Shown: piece by piece, positions 7,606 to 13,707 of the stretch | Layout: the number at the start of each line of letters is the position of its first letter | Numbering within the stretch: the stretch's first letter is position 1 | DNA from: JBEKSX01 sp049516635 | GTDB taxonomy: Bacteria; Bacteroidota; Ignavibacteria; Tepidaquicellales; OLB5 | NCBI GenBank assembly: GCA_049516635.1 | Contig: JBEKSX010000046.1 | Location: 1 to 23,694, forward strand | DNA: 23,694 nt | Direction of reading: 5' to 3' | Program-made: the position numbers and the translations under genes | The notes under the pieces: model-generated | Told to the model about the DNA's origin: nothing | Seen by the model: the letters and a program-made list of their open reading frames with translations, nothing else | Databases searched by the model: none

Positions 7606-7839
7606 AAAATATCTCCTTTTCCTGATGACAGGAAATTATTATTAAATTTGAATACAGGATAATCGCGCAGTCTTCCTCCCCTGTGTGCGACGACCCAAAA
7701 TCAAGTTTTATTATCTTAAGTTAATGTTTTTGTTTGAAAATAAAAATTGAAATTTCATACCCGAAAGACGTGATATTGAATATTTAAGAAATAATCAAAA
7801 TTTGTTATTTGAATTTTAAATTTTTAATTGCCTACCCCT

Positions 7840-7912
7840 ATTACTTAAGTAATGCCAAGTAATAAGGTTGTTCAGAATCGACACTTTTTGGTTACGTAAG
7901 TAATGATTACTT
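7840..7912. repeat. Cluster of ATTACTT/AAGTAAT palindromes
   Basis: The 7-mer ATTACTT or its complement AAGTAAT occurs five times in 73 bases. Two occurrences form a perfect 14-base palindrome ATTACTTAAGTAAT (7840-7853), one is single (7857-7863) and two form AAGTAAT-g-ATTACTT (7898-7912). TTACGTAA (7892-7899) adds a further palindrome. This could be a decayed repeat or a multi-site operator. Confidence 0.7.
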
Positions 7913-7927
7913 AGCAATGAACCCCTC

Positions 7928-7989
7928 CCCCGACTTCCCGCCAAAAGCGGGCGAGCTGTGTCGGGGTACTCCTCCTTATCAAGGAGGAG
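7928..7989. repeat. Double hairpin repeat
   Basis: An outer stem CCCCGA (7928-7933) / TCGGGG (7961-7966) encloses an inner stem CCCGC...GCGGG (7937-7950). Directly after it lies a 9-base-pair perfect stem CTCCTCCTT (7969-7977) / AAGGAGGAG (7981-7989) with an ATC loop. The inner GCGGGCGA core is also found in the repeat at 23576-23595, which points to a dispersed family. Confidence 0.65.
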
Positions 7990-8064
7990 AAAGTTTTTTA
8001 TTGCCAAAATGTCAAAGAACGATTACAAATATTATAGCACTGTTTTTTCAAGGTTTTATTAACA

Positions 8065-8094
8065 GGGTACCCCCGGGGTAACTTAAGTTACCCC
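8065..8094. repeat. 20-base perfect palindrome plus GGGTACCC
   Basis: GGGTACCC (8065-8072) is followed by the perfect 20-base palindrome GGGGTAACTTAAGTTACCCC (8075-8094). A shorter version, GGGTAACT-t-AGTTACCC, recurs at 8153-8169. Confidence 0.75.
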
Positions 8095-8152
8095 CTTATC
8101 GAAAAAACCTAAAAAACATTCACGTAACGCCACTTTTTTGAAATTTAAGTTA

Positions 8153-8169
8153 GGGTAACTTAGTTACCC
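8153..8169. repeat. 17-base palindrome related to 8075-8094
   Basis: GGGTAACT-t-AGTTACCC is a perfect inverted repeat around one central base. It shares the GGGTAACTTA half-site with the 20-base palindrome about 80 bases upstream. Confidence 0.7.
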
Positions 8170-8182
8170 TCCACATCCCGAT

Positions 8183-8208
8183 GTCATTCCTGCAAAGGCA
8201 GGAATCCA
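8183..8208. repeat. Single arm of the REP-like repeat seen at 3915-3985
   Basis: A hairpin TTCCTGC-aaag-GCAGGAA with the flanks GTCA and TCCA is a close match to the arms at 3915-3941 and 3959-3985. Confidence 0.7.
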
Positions 8209-8227
8209 ATTCAGAACCCCTCTGAAT

Positions 8228-8248
8228 CTCCCCTTTCGTAAAGGGGAG
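8228..8248. repeat. Hairpin CTCCCCTTT-cgt-AAAGGGGAG
   Basis: A perfect 9-base-pair stem with a CGT loop. The core CCCCTTTCGTAAAGGGG recurs at 12243-12261, so it is a dispersed repeat. No T-run follows on either strand, so it is not a standard intrinsic terminator. Confidence 0.7.
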
Positions 8249-8389
8249 ACAAGCATAAACCTGCAATTATAAATATACTATATTAATCTGCGTAATTCAA
8301 GGCAAAAATTTTTGCACACTGTGAAAAGCAGGGGATTTATTCGGTAATTTTTTTCAAATTTTTTATTTTTTTCGTGTGGTAGGTAATTT

Positions 8390-8435
8390 GTTGTTGGTGA
8401 CAACCCACCAGAGGTTAGGGCAAGCTACCAACAAC
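8390..8435. repeat. Inverted repeat GTTGTTGGT / ACCAACAAC
   Basis: Perfect 9-base arms (8390-8398 and 8427-8435) are separated by 28 bases. The interval contains GGTGACAACCCACC and other short complementary segments. This could be a small mobile-type repeat or a structured RNA element; it lies 17 bases before a second strong hairpin. Confidence 0.6.
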
Positions 8436-8451
8436 TGTGAATGTTCATGAG

Positions 8452-8483
8452 CCATCCGAGTCTCTCGTAGAGGACTCGGATGG
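8452..8483. repeat. Strong hairpin CCATCCGAGTC / GACTCGGATGG
   Basis: An 11-base-pair perfect stem (8452-8462 with 8473-8483) is extended by TCT/AGA with one bulged G and closed by a CGT loop. It is about 80 bases upstream of the unknown gene at 8563. No T-run follows directly, so it looks like a dispersed repeat more than a terminator, although a role in the leader of the next gene is possible. Confidence 0.7.
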
Positions 8484-8562
8484 GACTGGAAATTATTTTA
8501 AACTTATCTATATTGCATATACTTGAAATGGTAAGTCCCTACATACTGATATTTTATCATAT

Positions 8563-8862
8563 ATGAATAAAGAAAATTTTGATAATCTGCTGAAACTGCT
8601 GAATGAAAAATCTTTCAAGTATAGTTTTGATGATTATATCGACAGGGGAGTGAGCGTTATTAGAGGTATCTTTTTATATACCGATGGTGAAAATCATATC
8701 AAAAACCGGATAGATAAGGACCTGCTAAAAAACATAAAGTTTCAAAAAACCTACCGCTGGTATCTGGGTGAAAAGCAGAAAGCTATTTATATGAAATTTA
8801 AAGATGCGCTGGAAATGGAAATTCCAGAGCTTGAAGCTTATCAGATCAATAATTACGCATAA
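8563..8862 (+). CDS. Hypothetical protein, 99 residues
   Basis: The ORF starts at ATG 8563 and its stop overlaps the 3' end of gatA by 17 bases in a convergent layout. No clear Shine-Dalgarno site is seen. The protein is highly charged, rich in Lys, Asp and Glu, with many aromatic residues, and has no signal peptide, membrane helix or cysteine. Composition and predicted helix content look like a real soluble cytoplasmic protein. I do not recognise a family. The region upstream holds hairpin repeats, so this may be a lineage-specific gene or a remnant in an accessory spot. Confidence 0.6.
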   Translation: MNKENFDNLLKLLNEKSFKYSFDDYIDRGVSVIRGIFLYTDGENHIKNRIDKDLLKNIKFQKTYRWYLGEKQKAIYMKFKDALEMEIPELEAYQINNYA

Positions 8863-10270
8863 TATATTCAGCCATCCTGAACATTTTCTCCTCACCGAAC
8901 TGATCTGTTATTATCTGCATGCCTATCGGCAATCCGTTCTTATCTTTTCCTGCGGGAATGCTTATAGCTGGATTCCCGGACAAATTCGCTGAAGTAGTAT
9001 AGATATCGTTTAAATACATTGCCAGCGGGTCATCTATCATTTCGCCTATTTTAAAAGCTGTGGTTGGTGTGGTGGGTATTATCAATACATCCGCTTCTTT
9101 AAATGCATTATGGAAATCGGCACGTATCAGTCTGCGGACTTTCTGCGCTTTCTTATAGTAAGCATCATAGTATCCGGCTGAAAGTACATATGTTCCGAGC
9201 ATTATCCTTCTTTTAACCTCGGTACCGAAACCTTCGGTGCGTGAGTTCACATACATCTCTTCGAGTGTTTCCGATGATTGCGCTCTTCTGCCGTATCTTG
9301 CCCCATCATAGCGGGCAAGGTTGCTTGACAGCTCCGCTGTAATGAGGATATAATATGTCTGTATGGAATATTCGATATGAGGCAGCTTCACCTCTTTTAT
9401 TTTGAATCCTTTATCTTTTAAAAATTTTATCCTGCCATCTATACTTTCCTTTATCTCGTGCTGTAATCCTACACCTATTACTTCCGGTACAATTCCAACT
9501 ATAAATTCTTTTTCAAGCCCGTCAATTTTTAACTCTTTGCTGTAATGAGGAACGGGAGTTTTCACGCTTGTAGAATCGAATTTGTCATTGCCTGCCATTA
9601 TCTCAAGCAGGAGGGCGCAATCGGTAACATTGTTTGCAAAGGGACCGATCGTATCGAACGATGAAGCATGTGCTGTGAGACCGTAACGCGATACTCTTCC
9701 GTATGTAGGTTTCGCTCCCACGATACCGCAGAACGATGCAGGTTGTCTAATAGACCCGCCTGTATCTGTTCCAAGCGAAGCCATGCACATATCGGCGGCA
9801 ACCGCTACCGCGCTTCCGCCGGAAGAACCTCCCGGGACGCGGGATTCATTTGCCGGATTTTTGACAACACCGAAAGCGGAATTTTCATTCGAGGAGCCCA
9901 TGGCGAACTCATCGCAATTGGTCATACCTATTATGATTGCGTCTTCGTCTATCAATCTCTGCACAGCTGTGCATGTATAGACCGGGACAAAATTCTCGAG
10001 TATCCTCGAAGCGCAGGTCATCGGTTTATCTTTTATAGAGAGGACATCTTTAATTGCTATCACCATTCCCGCAAGACGTCCAGCGGTGCCGTCCTTTATT
10101 TTCCTGTCGATCTCTCTGGCTCTATCCAGTGCTTCATCACCAAAAACAAAAAGGAAAGCATTCAAATGCTTTCCTTTTTCGATATTCTCAAGATAATATC
10201 TGACTATTTCCTCAACTGTGATATTTCCTGATTCCAGTTCTTTTCTCAGGGACGCGTAGTCTCGAAGCAT
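8846..10270 (-). CDS. gatA: Aspartyl/glutamyl-tRNA amidotransferase subunit A
   Basis: A 474-residue protein, normal length for GatA, with an ATG at 10270, six bases after the tatA stop. The amidase signature is complete: catalytic Lys74 (AIKDVLS), Ser149 in VPGGSSGGSAVA and Ser173 in GTDTGGSIRQP. The spacing 74-149-173 matches the Lys79-Ser154-Ser178 triad of Staphylococcus aureus GatA. The enzyme releases ammonia from glutamine for GatB, which converts Glu-tRNA(Gln) or Asp-tRNA(Asn) to the amide form in the cytoplasm. The segment GAKPTYGRVSRYGL supports GatA over other amidases. gatB and gatC are not in the window. It is the last gene of a compact minus-strand operon behind purS, purQ and two tatA genes, so its expression is probably tied to housekeeping growth. 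Confidence 0.95.
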   Translation of the reverse strand: MLRDYASLRKELESGNITVEEIVRYYLENIEKGKHLNAFLFVFGDEALDRAREIDRKIKDGTAGRLAGMVIAIKDVLSIKDKPMTCASRILENFVPVYTCTAVQRLIDEDAIIIGMTNCDEFAMGSSNENSAFGVVKNPANESRVPGGSSGGSAVAVAADMCMASLGTDTGGSIRQPASFCGIVGAKPTYGRVSRYGLTAHASSFDTIGPFANNVTDCALLLEIMAGNDKFDSTSVKTPVPHYSKELKIDGLEKEFIVGIVPEVIGVGLQHEIKESIDGRIKFLKDKGFKIKEVKLPHIEYSIQTYYILITAELSSNLARYDGARYGRRAQSSETLEEMYVNSRTEGFGTEVKRRIMLGTYVLSAGYYDAYYKKAQKVRRLIRADFHNAFKEADVLIIPTTPTTAFKIGEMIDDPLAMYLNDIYTTSANLSGNPAISIPAGKDKNGLPIGMQIITDQFGEEKMFRMAEYIMRNY

Positions 10271-10276
10271 ATACTA

Positions 10277-10489
10277 TTAACTGGTTTTCGTCTTTTCTTC
10301 CAATGTTTTTTCGGTCTGCTTATCCGCTGTTCCGCTAACTTCATCCTCTATATCATGTGCAGCTTTTTTAAACTCACGAATGCCTTTGCCTAACCCTGCC
10401 ATGAACTCGGGTATCTTTTTAGAACCGAAAAGAAGCAGGATAACGATTGCTATTACAAGCAGATGCGGACCTTCAAATAGATTACCCAT
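10277..10489 (-). CDS. tatA: Sec-independent protein translocase TatA/E, second copy
   Basis: A 70-residue protein with an ATG at 10489 and a ribosome binding site AAGGAG about 11 bases upstream. It shows the TatA plan: a short N-terminus, one membrane helix (about residues 9-21), the hinge FGSKKIPE, an amphipathic helix (GLGKGIREFKKAAHDIEDE) and a charged tail. TatA subunits assemble the pore that exports folded twin-arginine proteins. It is a close paralogue of the tatA gene just upstream (10563-10754), with a longer tail and Phe-Glu-Gly-Pro-His near the N-terminus. Whether one copy acts as TatB is uncertain; both look like TatA by length and by the FG-x-KKIPE hinge. tatC is not nearby. Confidence 0.92.
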   Translation of the reverse strand: MGNLFEGPHLLVIAIVILLLFGSKKIPEFMAGLGKGIREFKKAAHDIEDEVSGTADKQTEKTLEEKTKTS

Positions 10490-10562
10490 GTATAAAATTC
10501 TCCTTAAAAATATATAATTCGATTTTTTTCAATTTCGTTCCACCTAAAACTCTATAAAAACA

Positions 10563-10754
10563 TTAGTTTTTGGGCTTTTCATCCTTTTGATTAACAGGAT
10601 TTTTTATATCTTCTTCTATATCCCTTGATGCTTTTTTGAACTCCCGGATCCCTCTGCCCAAACCCTGCATCATTTCGGGTATCTTCTTTGAGCCGAAGAG
10701 CACAAGGATCACAAGAGCGATGACTATTATTTCACCTGTACCTAATCCGAACAT
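10563..10754 (-). CDS. tatA: Sec-independent protein translocase TatA/E, first copy
   Basis: A 63-residue protein with an ATG at 10754 and a strong ribosome binding site (AAAGGAG). It begins MFGLGTGEIIVIALVILVLF, followed by the hinge GSKKIPEMMQGLGRGIREFKK written in part here: membrane helix about 7-20, hinge about 21-27, amphipathic helix about 30-48 and a Lys/Glu-rich tail. It would act in the cytoplasmic membrane as the pore-forming part of the Tat exporter. It lies 52 bases after purQ and 73 bases before the second tatA copy. The pair probably arose by tandem duplication; the tails and N-termini have diverged. Confidence 0.93.
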   Translation of the reverse strand: MFGLGTGEIIVIALVILVLFGSKKIPEMMQGLGRGIREFKKASRDIEEDIKNPVNQKDEKPKN

Positions 10755-10806
10755 AATTTAATTCTCCTTTCAATGGAGTTTTATAATTAGACCGAAATAT
10801 CCGATT

Positions 10807-11487
10807 TCAGTTTAAGCTTTGTATAACACTTTCGAACAGGTATCTGCCGTCAGTGCCGTTCACAATTGTCTCACATGCTCTTTCCGGGTGCGGCATCATT
10901 CCGAGCACATTTCCTTCTTTGTTCATTATCCCTGCTATATCAGCTAAAGAGCCATTGGGATTATCCGCATACCTGAATACTATCTGCCGCTTATCCTCAA
11001 GCAGTTTCAATGTATCATCATTGCAGAAATAATTGCCTTCTGCATGAGCAATGGGCAGCGAGATGTTATTCCTGTTTAATTTTTGTTCTATTGACCCGGT
11101 AAAGATGGTTTTTTTGTTTTCAATAGTCAATGTAACATTTTTGCATATGAATTTCAGGTTCGCATTTCTCATAAGAGCACCGGGAAGCAAGCCGGCTTCG
11201 CAAAGTATCTGAAATCCGTTGCATATGCCCATCACTATTCCTCCGGAATCCGCAAAACGGACAACATCTTTCATAATATTGGAAAAACGGGCAATAGCAC
11301 CGCAGCGAAGGTAATCACCGTAAGAAAATCCCCCGGGAATTATTATTACATTCCTGTCACCGATTGTGGATTCTTTATGCCAGAGGAACAGGGTATCCTG
11401 TTTGAGGACGTGTTTGAGGACATTGTATGCATCGTGATCGCAGTTGGAGCCCGGAAAGACAACAACACCAAATTTAGGTTTTGCCAA
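10807..11487 (-). CDS. purQ: Phosphoribosylformylglycinamidine synthase, glutaminase subunit PurQ
   Basis: A 226-residue class I glutamine amidotransferase. The start is TTG at 11487, two bases after the purS stop; the first residues (MAKPKFGVVVFPGSNCD) fit the normal PurQ N-terminus and no ATG would serve. The nucleophile is Cys89 in GICNGFQIL. The partner residues are His200 and Glu202 in MMPHPERACE. PurQ splits glutamine and feeds ammonia to PurL, which makes FGAM from FGAR in step four of purine synthesis. The small separate PurQ plus PurS shows that this organism uses the three-part PurS-PurQ-PurL enzyme; purL is not in the window. No Shine-Dalgarno site is seen, and translation is probably coupled to purS. 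Confidence 0.95.
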   Translation of the reverse strand: MAKPKFGVVVFPGSNCDHDAYNVLKHVLKQDTLFLWHKESTIGDRNVIIIPGGFSYGDYLRCGAIARFSNIMKDVVRFADSGGIVMGICNGFQILCEAGLLPGALMRNANLKFICKNVTLTIENKKTIFTGSIEQKLNRNNISLPIAHAEGNYFCNDDTLKLLEDKRQIVFRYADNPNGSLADIAGIMNKEGNVLGMMPHPERACETIVNGTDGRYLFESVIQSLN

Positions 11488-11489
11488 TT

Positions 11490-11747
11490 TTAGTTACCGT
11501 TAAATTTTACAACTTTAAACTCGTAATCTTCCATCACAGGGTTAGCAAGAAGCTTATCGCATATCTCGTCAGCAAGCTGTTTAGCTTCCTGTTCGGAACT
11601 GACATCGAGCTTCAGTTCTATGAATTTGCCTATTCTTGTATCAAGAACGTCCCGGTAACCCAGGCTCTTCAGGGAGTTTTCCACAGTTTTGCCCTGCGGA
11701 TCAAGAATAGATTTCCTTAATGTAACTTTGATTTTTGCTGTGTACAA
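11490..11747 (-). CDS. purS: Phosphoribosylformylglycinamidine synthase subunit PurS
   Basis: An 85-residue protein, normal size for PurS, with the hallmark N-terminus YTAKIKVTLRKSILDPQGKT and the segment SLGYRDVLDTRIGKFIEL. PurS forms the bridge that holds PurQ and PurL together in the FGAM synthase complex. The start codon is TTG at 11747, which gives the correct N-terminal beta strand; it lies inside the preceding membrane-protein gene, overlapping it by 47 bases in another frame. The stop is two bases before the TTG of purQ. Both features suggest coupled translation through the operon. No strong ribosome binding site precedes the TTG. Confidence 0.93.
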   Translation of the reverse strand: MYTAKIKVTLRKSILDPQGKTVENSLKSLGYRDVLDTRIGKFIELKLDVSSEQEAKQLADEICDKLLANPVMEDYEFKVVKFNGN

Positions 11748-12189
11748 TTTGGTTCAATAATAGTTTTGAATGAAGTTTATTAAATATTTTTTTAAAAGTG
11801 TATATGAAAATGAACGTTAGCAGAATCACGGAGATGACCGGCTTCACGTTAGTATTAGTTTCTACGAGCAGTTCTTTGTTAATATATCCCTCTTTGAGCT
11901 TCGATCTAACCTTTGCAAAAGCTATTTTATTGTTGTATGCCGAAAGCCAATCAACCACGTACACAAATTGCCCGGATAGAATGTCCGAACTGCCGCTGCC
12001 GTAATTTTTGGGGTCCTGCAGCAGCGGAACGTACCCGTACGGCGAATCCTTTAATATCGCCTTGTCATAGGCAAAATTATTATAAATATCCAGAGCGCTG
12101 TTGATCAATGCATAGGTCAGCAGTACTAAAAACATCGTAAGAAAGATTTTAGCAGCAGCGGAGAATAATTTATAAATGTAATAGTTCAC
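11701..12189 (-). CDS. Membrane protein with SH3-like extracytoplasmic domain, unknown function
   Basis: A 162-residue protein that starts with GTG at 12189. It has two predicted membrane helices (about residues 10-30 and 117-133). The region between them (about 50-110) contains YGYVPLLQDPKNYGSGSSDI and ends FAKVRSKLKEGYINKELL, which has the look of a bacterial SH3-type domain; this is a weak assignment by eye. With both ends in the cytoplasm, the middle domain would face the periplasm, where SH3-like domains often bind cell-wall peptides. It is the first gene of the purS-purQ-tatA-tatA-gatA run and overlaps purS by 47 bases. The function and the reason for its place in a purine operon are unknown. 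Confidence 0.7.
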   Translation of the reverse strand: MNYYIYKLFSAAAKIFLTMFLVLLTYALINSALDIYNNFAYDKAILKDSPYGYVPLLQDPKNYGSGSSDILSGQFVYVVDWLSAYNNKIAFAKVRSKLKEGYINKELLVETNTNVKPVISVILLTFIFIYTFKKIFNKLHSKLLLNQIVHSKNQSYIKEIYS

Positions 12190-12242
12190 TTAATTTTTGT
12201 TGATTCAGGATTTAGGTTAAATCTTTGTTCTGAACACCCCTG

Positions 12243-12261
12243 CCCCCTTTCGTAAAGGGGG
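12243..12261. repeat. Hairpin CCCCCTTT-cgt-AAAGGGGG
   Basis: A perfect 8-base-pair stem with a CGT loop, sharing its core with the hairpin at 8228-8248. Both are preceded by a TCTGAA-like string and followed by a G/A-rich segment and AAGC. It sits between the thioredoxin-TPR gene and the membrane-protein gene. Confidence 0.7.
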
Positions 12262-12331
12262 GAAAAGCTGCGTATAATGTGAATTTAAATCCTATCAAAA
12301 AAAAATTATAATTCTATGATTTAGGATATTT

Positions 12332-13405
12332 TTATTCAGGACCTAATTTCTTCTCCACAGCTGTCTTCAGGTCCCTATAAAGTTTCCTGTCGAATATCTT
12401 CAATGCCTTATCGATGCTTTCATTCGCTTTCTGATAATCTGCAAGGTTGTATAAGATCTTCGACTGCAGGTAATATGAGCTCGCTTCGTTTACGGAACCC
12501 GTTACATAGGGTAGAGCCTGATCTATAAGGTCTAATCCTTTCTTGTAATCCTCCGGTTTGCTGAGCGAATCCGATGCGATCTGCCCTGCTCGTGCATTCA
12601 GGAATTGCCCATAGCTGGATCTTAAACCGTCATAATCCGGATATTTTGAAAATGCTTCCTGATAATATTTCCCGGCATTATCAGGGTCCTTTTTGTCATA
12701 GTAATAAATTTCTGCTATTGATATGTAAGCATCTTTGACATTATCGTTGTTTGGATATTCACTAATGAATTTTTCCAGCTCGGGGATGATCTGTTCTTTA
12801 TCAGCCATACCGGCAAGTCTGAACTTAGCATCAGCGGTTTTGCCGAGAGTGTTCTGGGGATCAACGGTGATTATCTTTTCAAGGTGAGTCTTTGCTTCTT
12901 TGTTATCCCCCAGGGCTGTGTATTTATCGGCAATTTTTAAATTGGCATCCAGGTTATCAGGGTCTTTCTCGAGTTTTTTCTTCAGATAGCTGAAGGTGTT
13001 CACGCCTTTGTTATAATCTGTCATCATCTCGAGAAAATCTTTTTTGGGAACATATCCGAGTATCCTGTCCACTTCATTTCCCTCTGCATCAAGGAACAAA
13101 ACGGTGGGATAGGCATTCACTTTATATTTCTTTGCGAACTCCAAACCTTCCCCTTTTTCAGCATCTATCTTGAAATTGACCTGGTTTGAATTTGCAAACT
13201 CGTACACATCTTTTTGGGAATATACCTTATTCTCGAGCTCAACGCACCATTTGCACCAATCCGTGAACACATCGACCATAAGTAACTTTTTTTCTGTTTT
13301 TGATTTTTGAAAAGCATCGGATAACGAGCCTTTCATAAAATCGATCTGTGCGTAGGATGAATCTGCCAGAAATAAAATGATGAAGACAAAAATTATTCTT
13401 TTCAT
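12332..13405 (-). CDS. Periplasmic thioredoxin-fold protein with TPR repeats
   Basis: A 357-residue protein with an ATG at 13405 and a strong ribosome binding site (GGGAGGAAAG directly upstream). A Sec signal peptide covers about residues 1-19 (cleavage near SYA-Q). A thioredoxin domain follows (about 25-135) with the redox motif WCKWC (Cys51 and Cys54) and cis-proline Pro100 in NAYPTVLF. The remainder (about 140-355) consists of TPR-like helical repeats, for example LDANLKIADKYTALGDNKEA and AYISIAEIYYYDKKDPDNAG. The layout fits a periplasmic thiol-disulfide protein that docks partners through the TPRs. The redox direction, reductase or oxidase, cannot be told; CKWC is unlike the CPHC of DsbA. 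It is a single-gene unit diverging from the acylase gene. Confidence 0.88.
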   Translation of the reverse strand: MKRIIFVFIILFLADSSYAQIDFMKGSLSDAFQKSKTEKKLLMVDVFTDWCKWCVELENKVYSQKDVYEFANSNQVNFKIDAEKGEGLEFAKKYKVNAYPTVLFLDAEGNEVDRILGYVPKKDFLEMMTDYNKGVNTFSYLKKKLEKDPDNLDANLKIADKYTALGDNKEAKTHLEKIITVDPQNTLGKTADAKFRLAGMADKEQIIPELEKFISEYPNNDNVKDAYISIAEIYYYDKKDPDNAGKYYQEAFSKYPDYDGLRSSYGQFLNARAGQIASDSLSKPEDYKKGLDLIDQALPYVTGSVNEASSYYLQSKILYNLADYQKANESIDKALKIFDRKLYRDLKTAVEKKLGPE

Positions 13406-13707
13406 CTTTCCTCCCGAAAAAACTGTTTCAAAAATACAAAATACATTTTACCAAAATATGTGTTTAAGTTCAATTCAAAAGAAGTAAATGAAGCTAAAGA
13501 ATGTTATGTTATCATCGAAAGCAACTAATTGAACATTAATGGTTTAGTAAACAAGTCTTTAATTATCAGAAATATACAATTTTAATTTCTAAAGACGTAA
13601 CAATTTGATTATTTGAAAAGTCTTTACATCATTGAAATTCAATTATTCAGCATTTCTCTTCTCAATTTCAGTTCGTTTGTTATTTGGTTATATTGCTTAT
13701 CGATTTT
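13406..13707. promoter_or_regulatory. Divergent intergenic region with repeated GTCTTTA motif
   Basis: About 300 AT-rich bases between two outward-facing genes must hold both promoters. The 9-mer AAGTCTTTA occurs at 13553-13561 and 13618-13626, and the inverted core TAAAGAC at 13590-13596. Three copies in 74 bases could be binding sites for a regulator. I see no gene or strong hairpin here, and promoter boxes cannot be assigned with confidence. Confidence 0.4.

Larger units (their letters stand above)
7606..8562. other. Long repeat-rich intergenic region
   Basis: No convincing gene in 957 bases. The first 220 bases are AT-rich and probably hold the protease promoter. From 7840 to 8483 the region is a string of separate palindromes and hairpins, listed individually below. 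Short ORFs here (for example 7816-8007, minus) merely read through these repeats. Confidence 0.8.

Noticed and set aside
7816..8007. 63-residue minus-strand ORF in the repeat-rich gap
   Set aside because: It runs through two hairpin repeats and has no protein-like pattern or ribosome binding site.
7840..8483. Possible CRISPR array in the repeat-rich gap
   Set aside because: The repeats differ from one another, have no regular spacing and are palindromes of several types; no cas gene is present.
9668..10231. 187-residue plus-strand ORF opposite gatA
   Set aside because: It is a shadow of the highly conserved GatA coding sequence; the composition (many Arg, Cys, His, Ser) is not protein-like.
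12243..12261. Hairpin considered as the terminator of the thioredoxin-TPR gene
   Set aside because: No T-run follows on the minus strand, and the same hairpin occurs at 8228-8248 away from a gene end.
13684..13707. TTG start eight codons upstream for the acylase gene
   Set aside because: The ATG at 13708 gives a normal signal-anchor N-terminus (MNKYVKTIVGIL); the upstream TTG adds an odd hydrophobic lead with no ribosome binding site.
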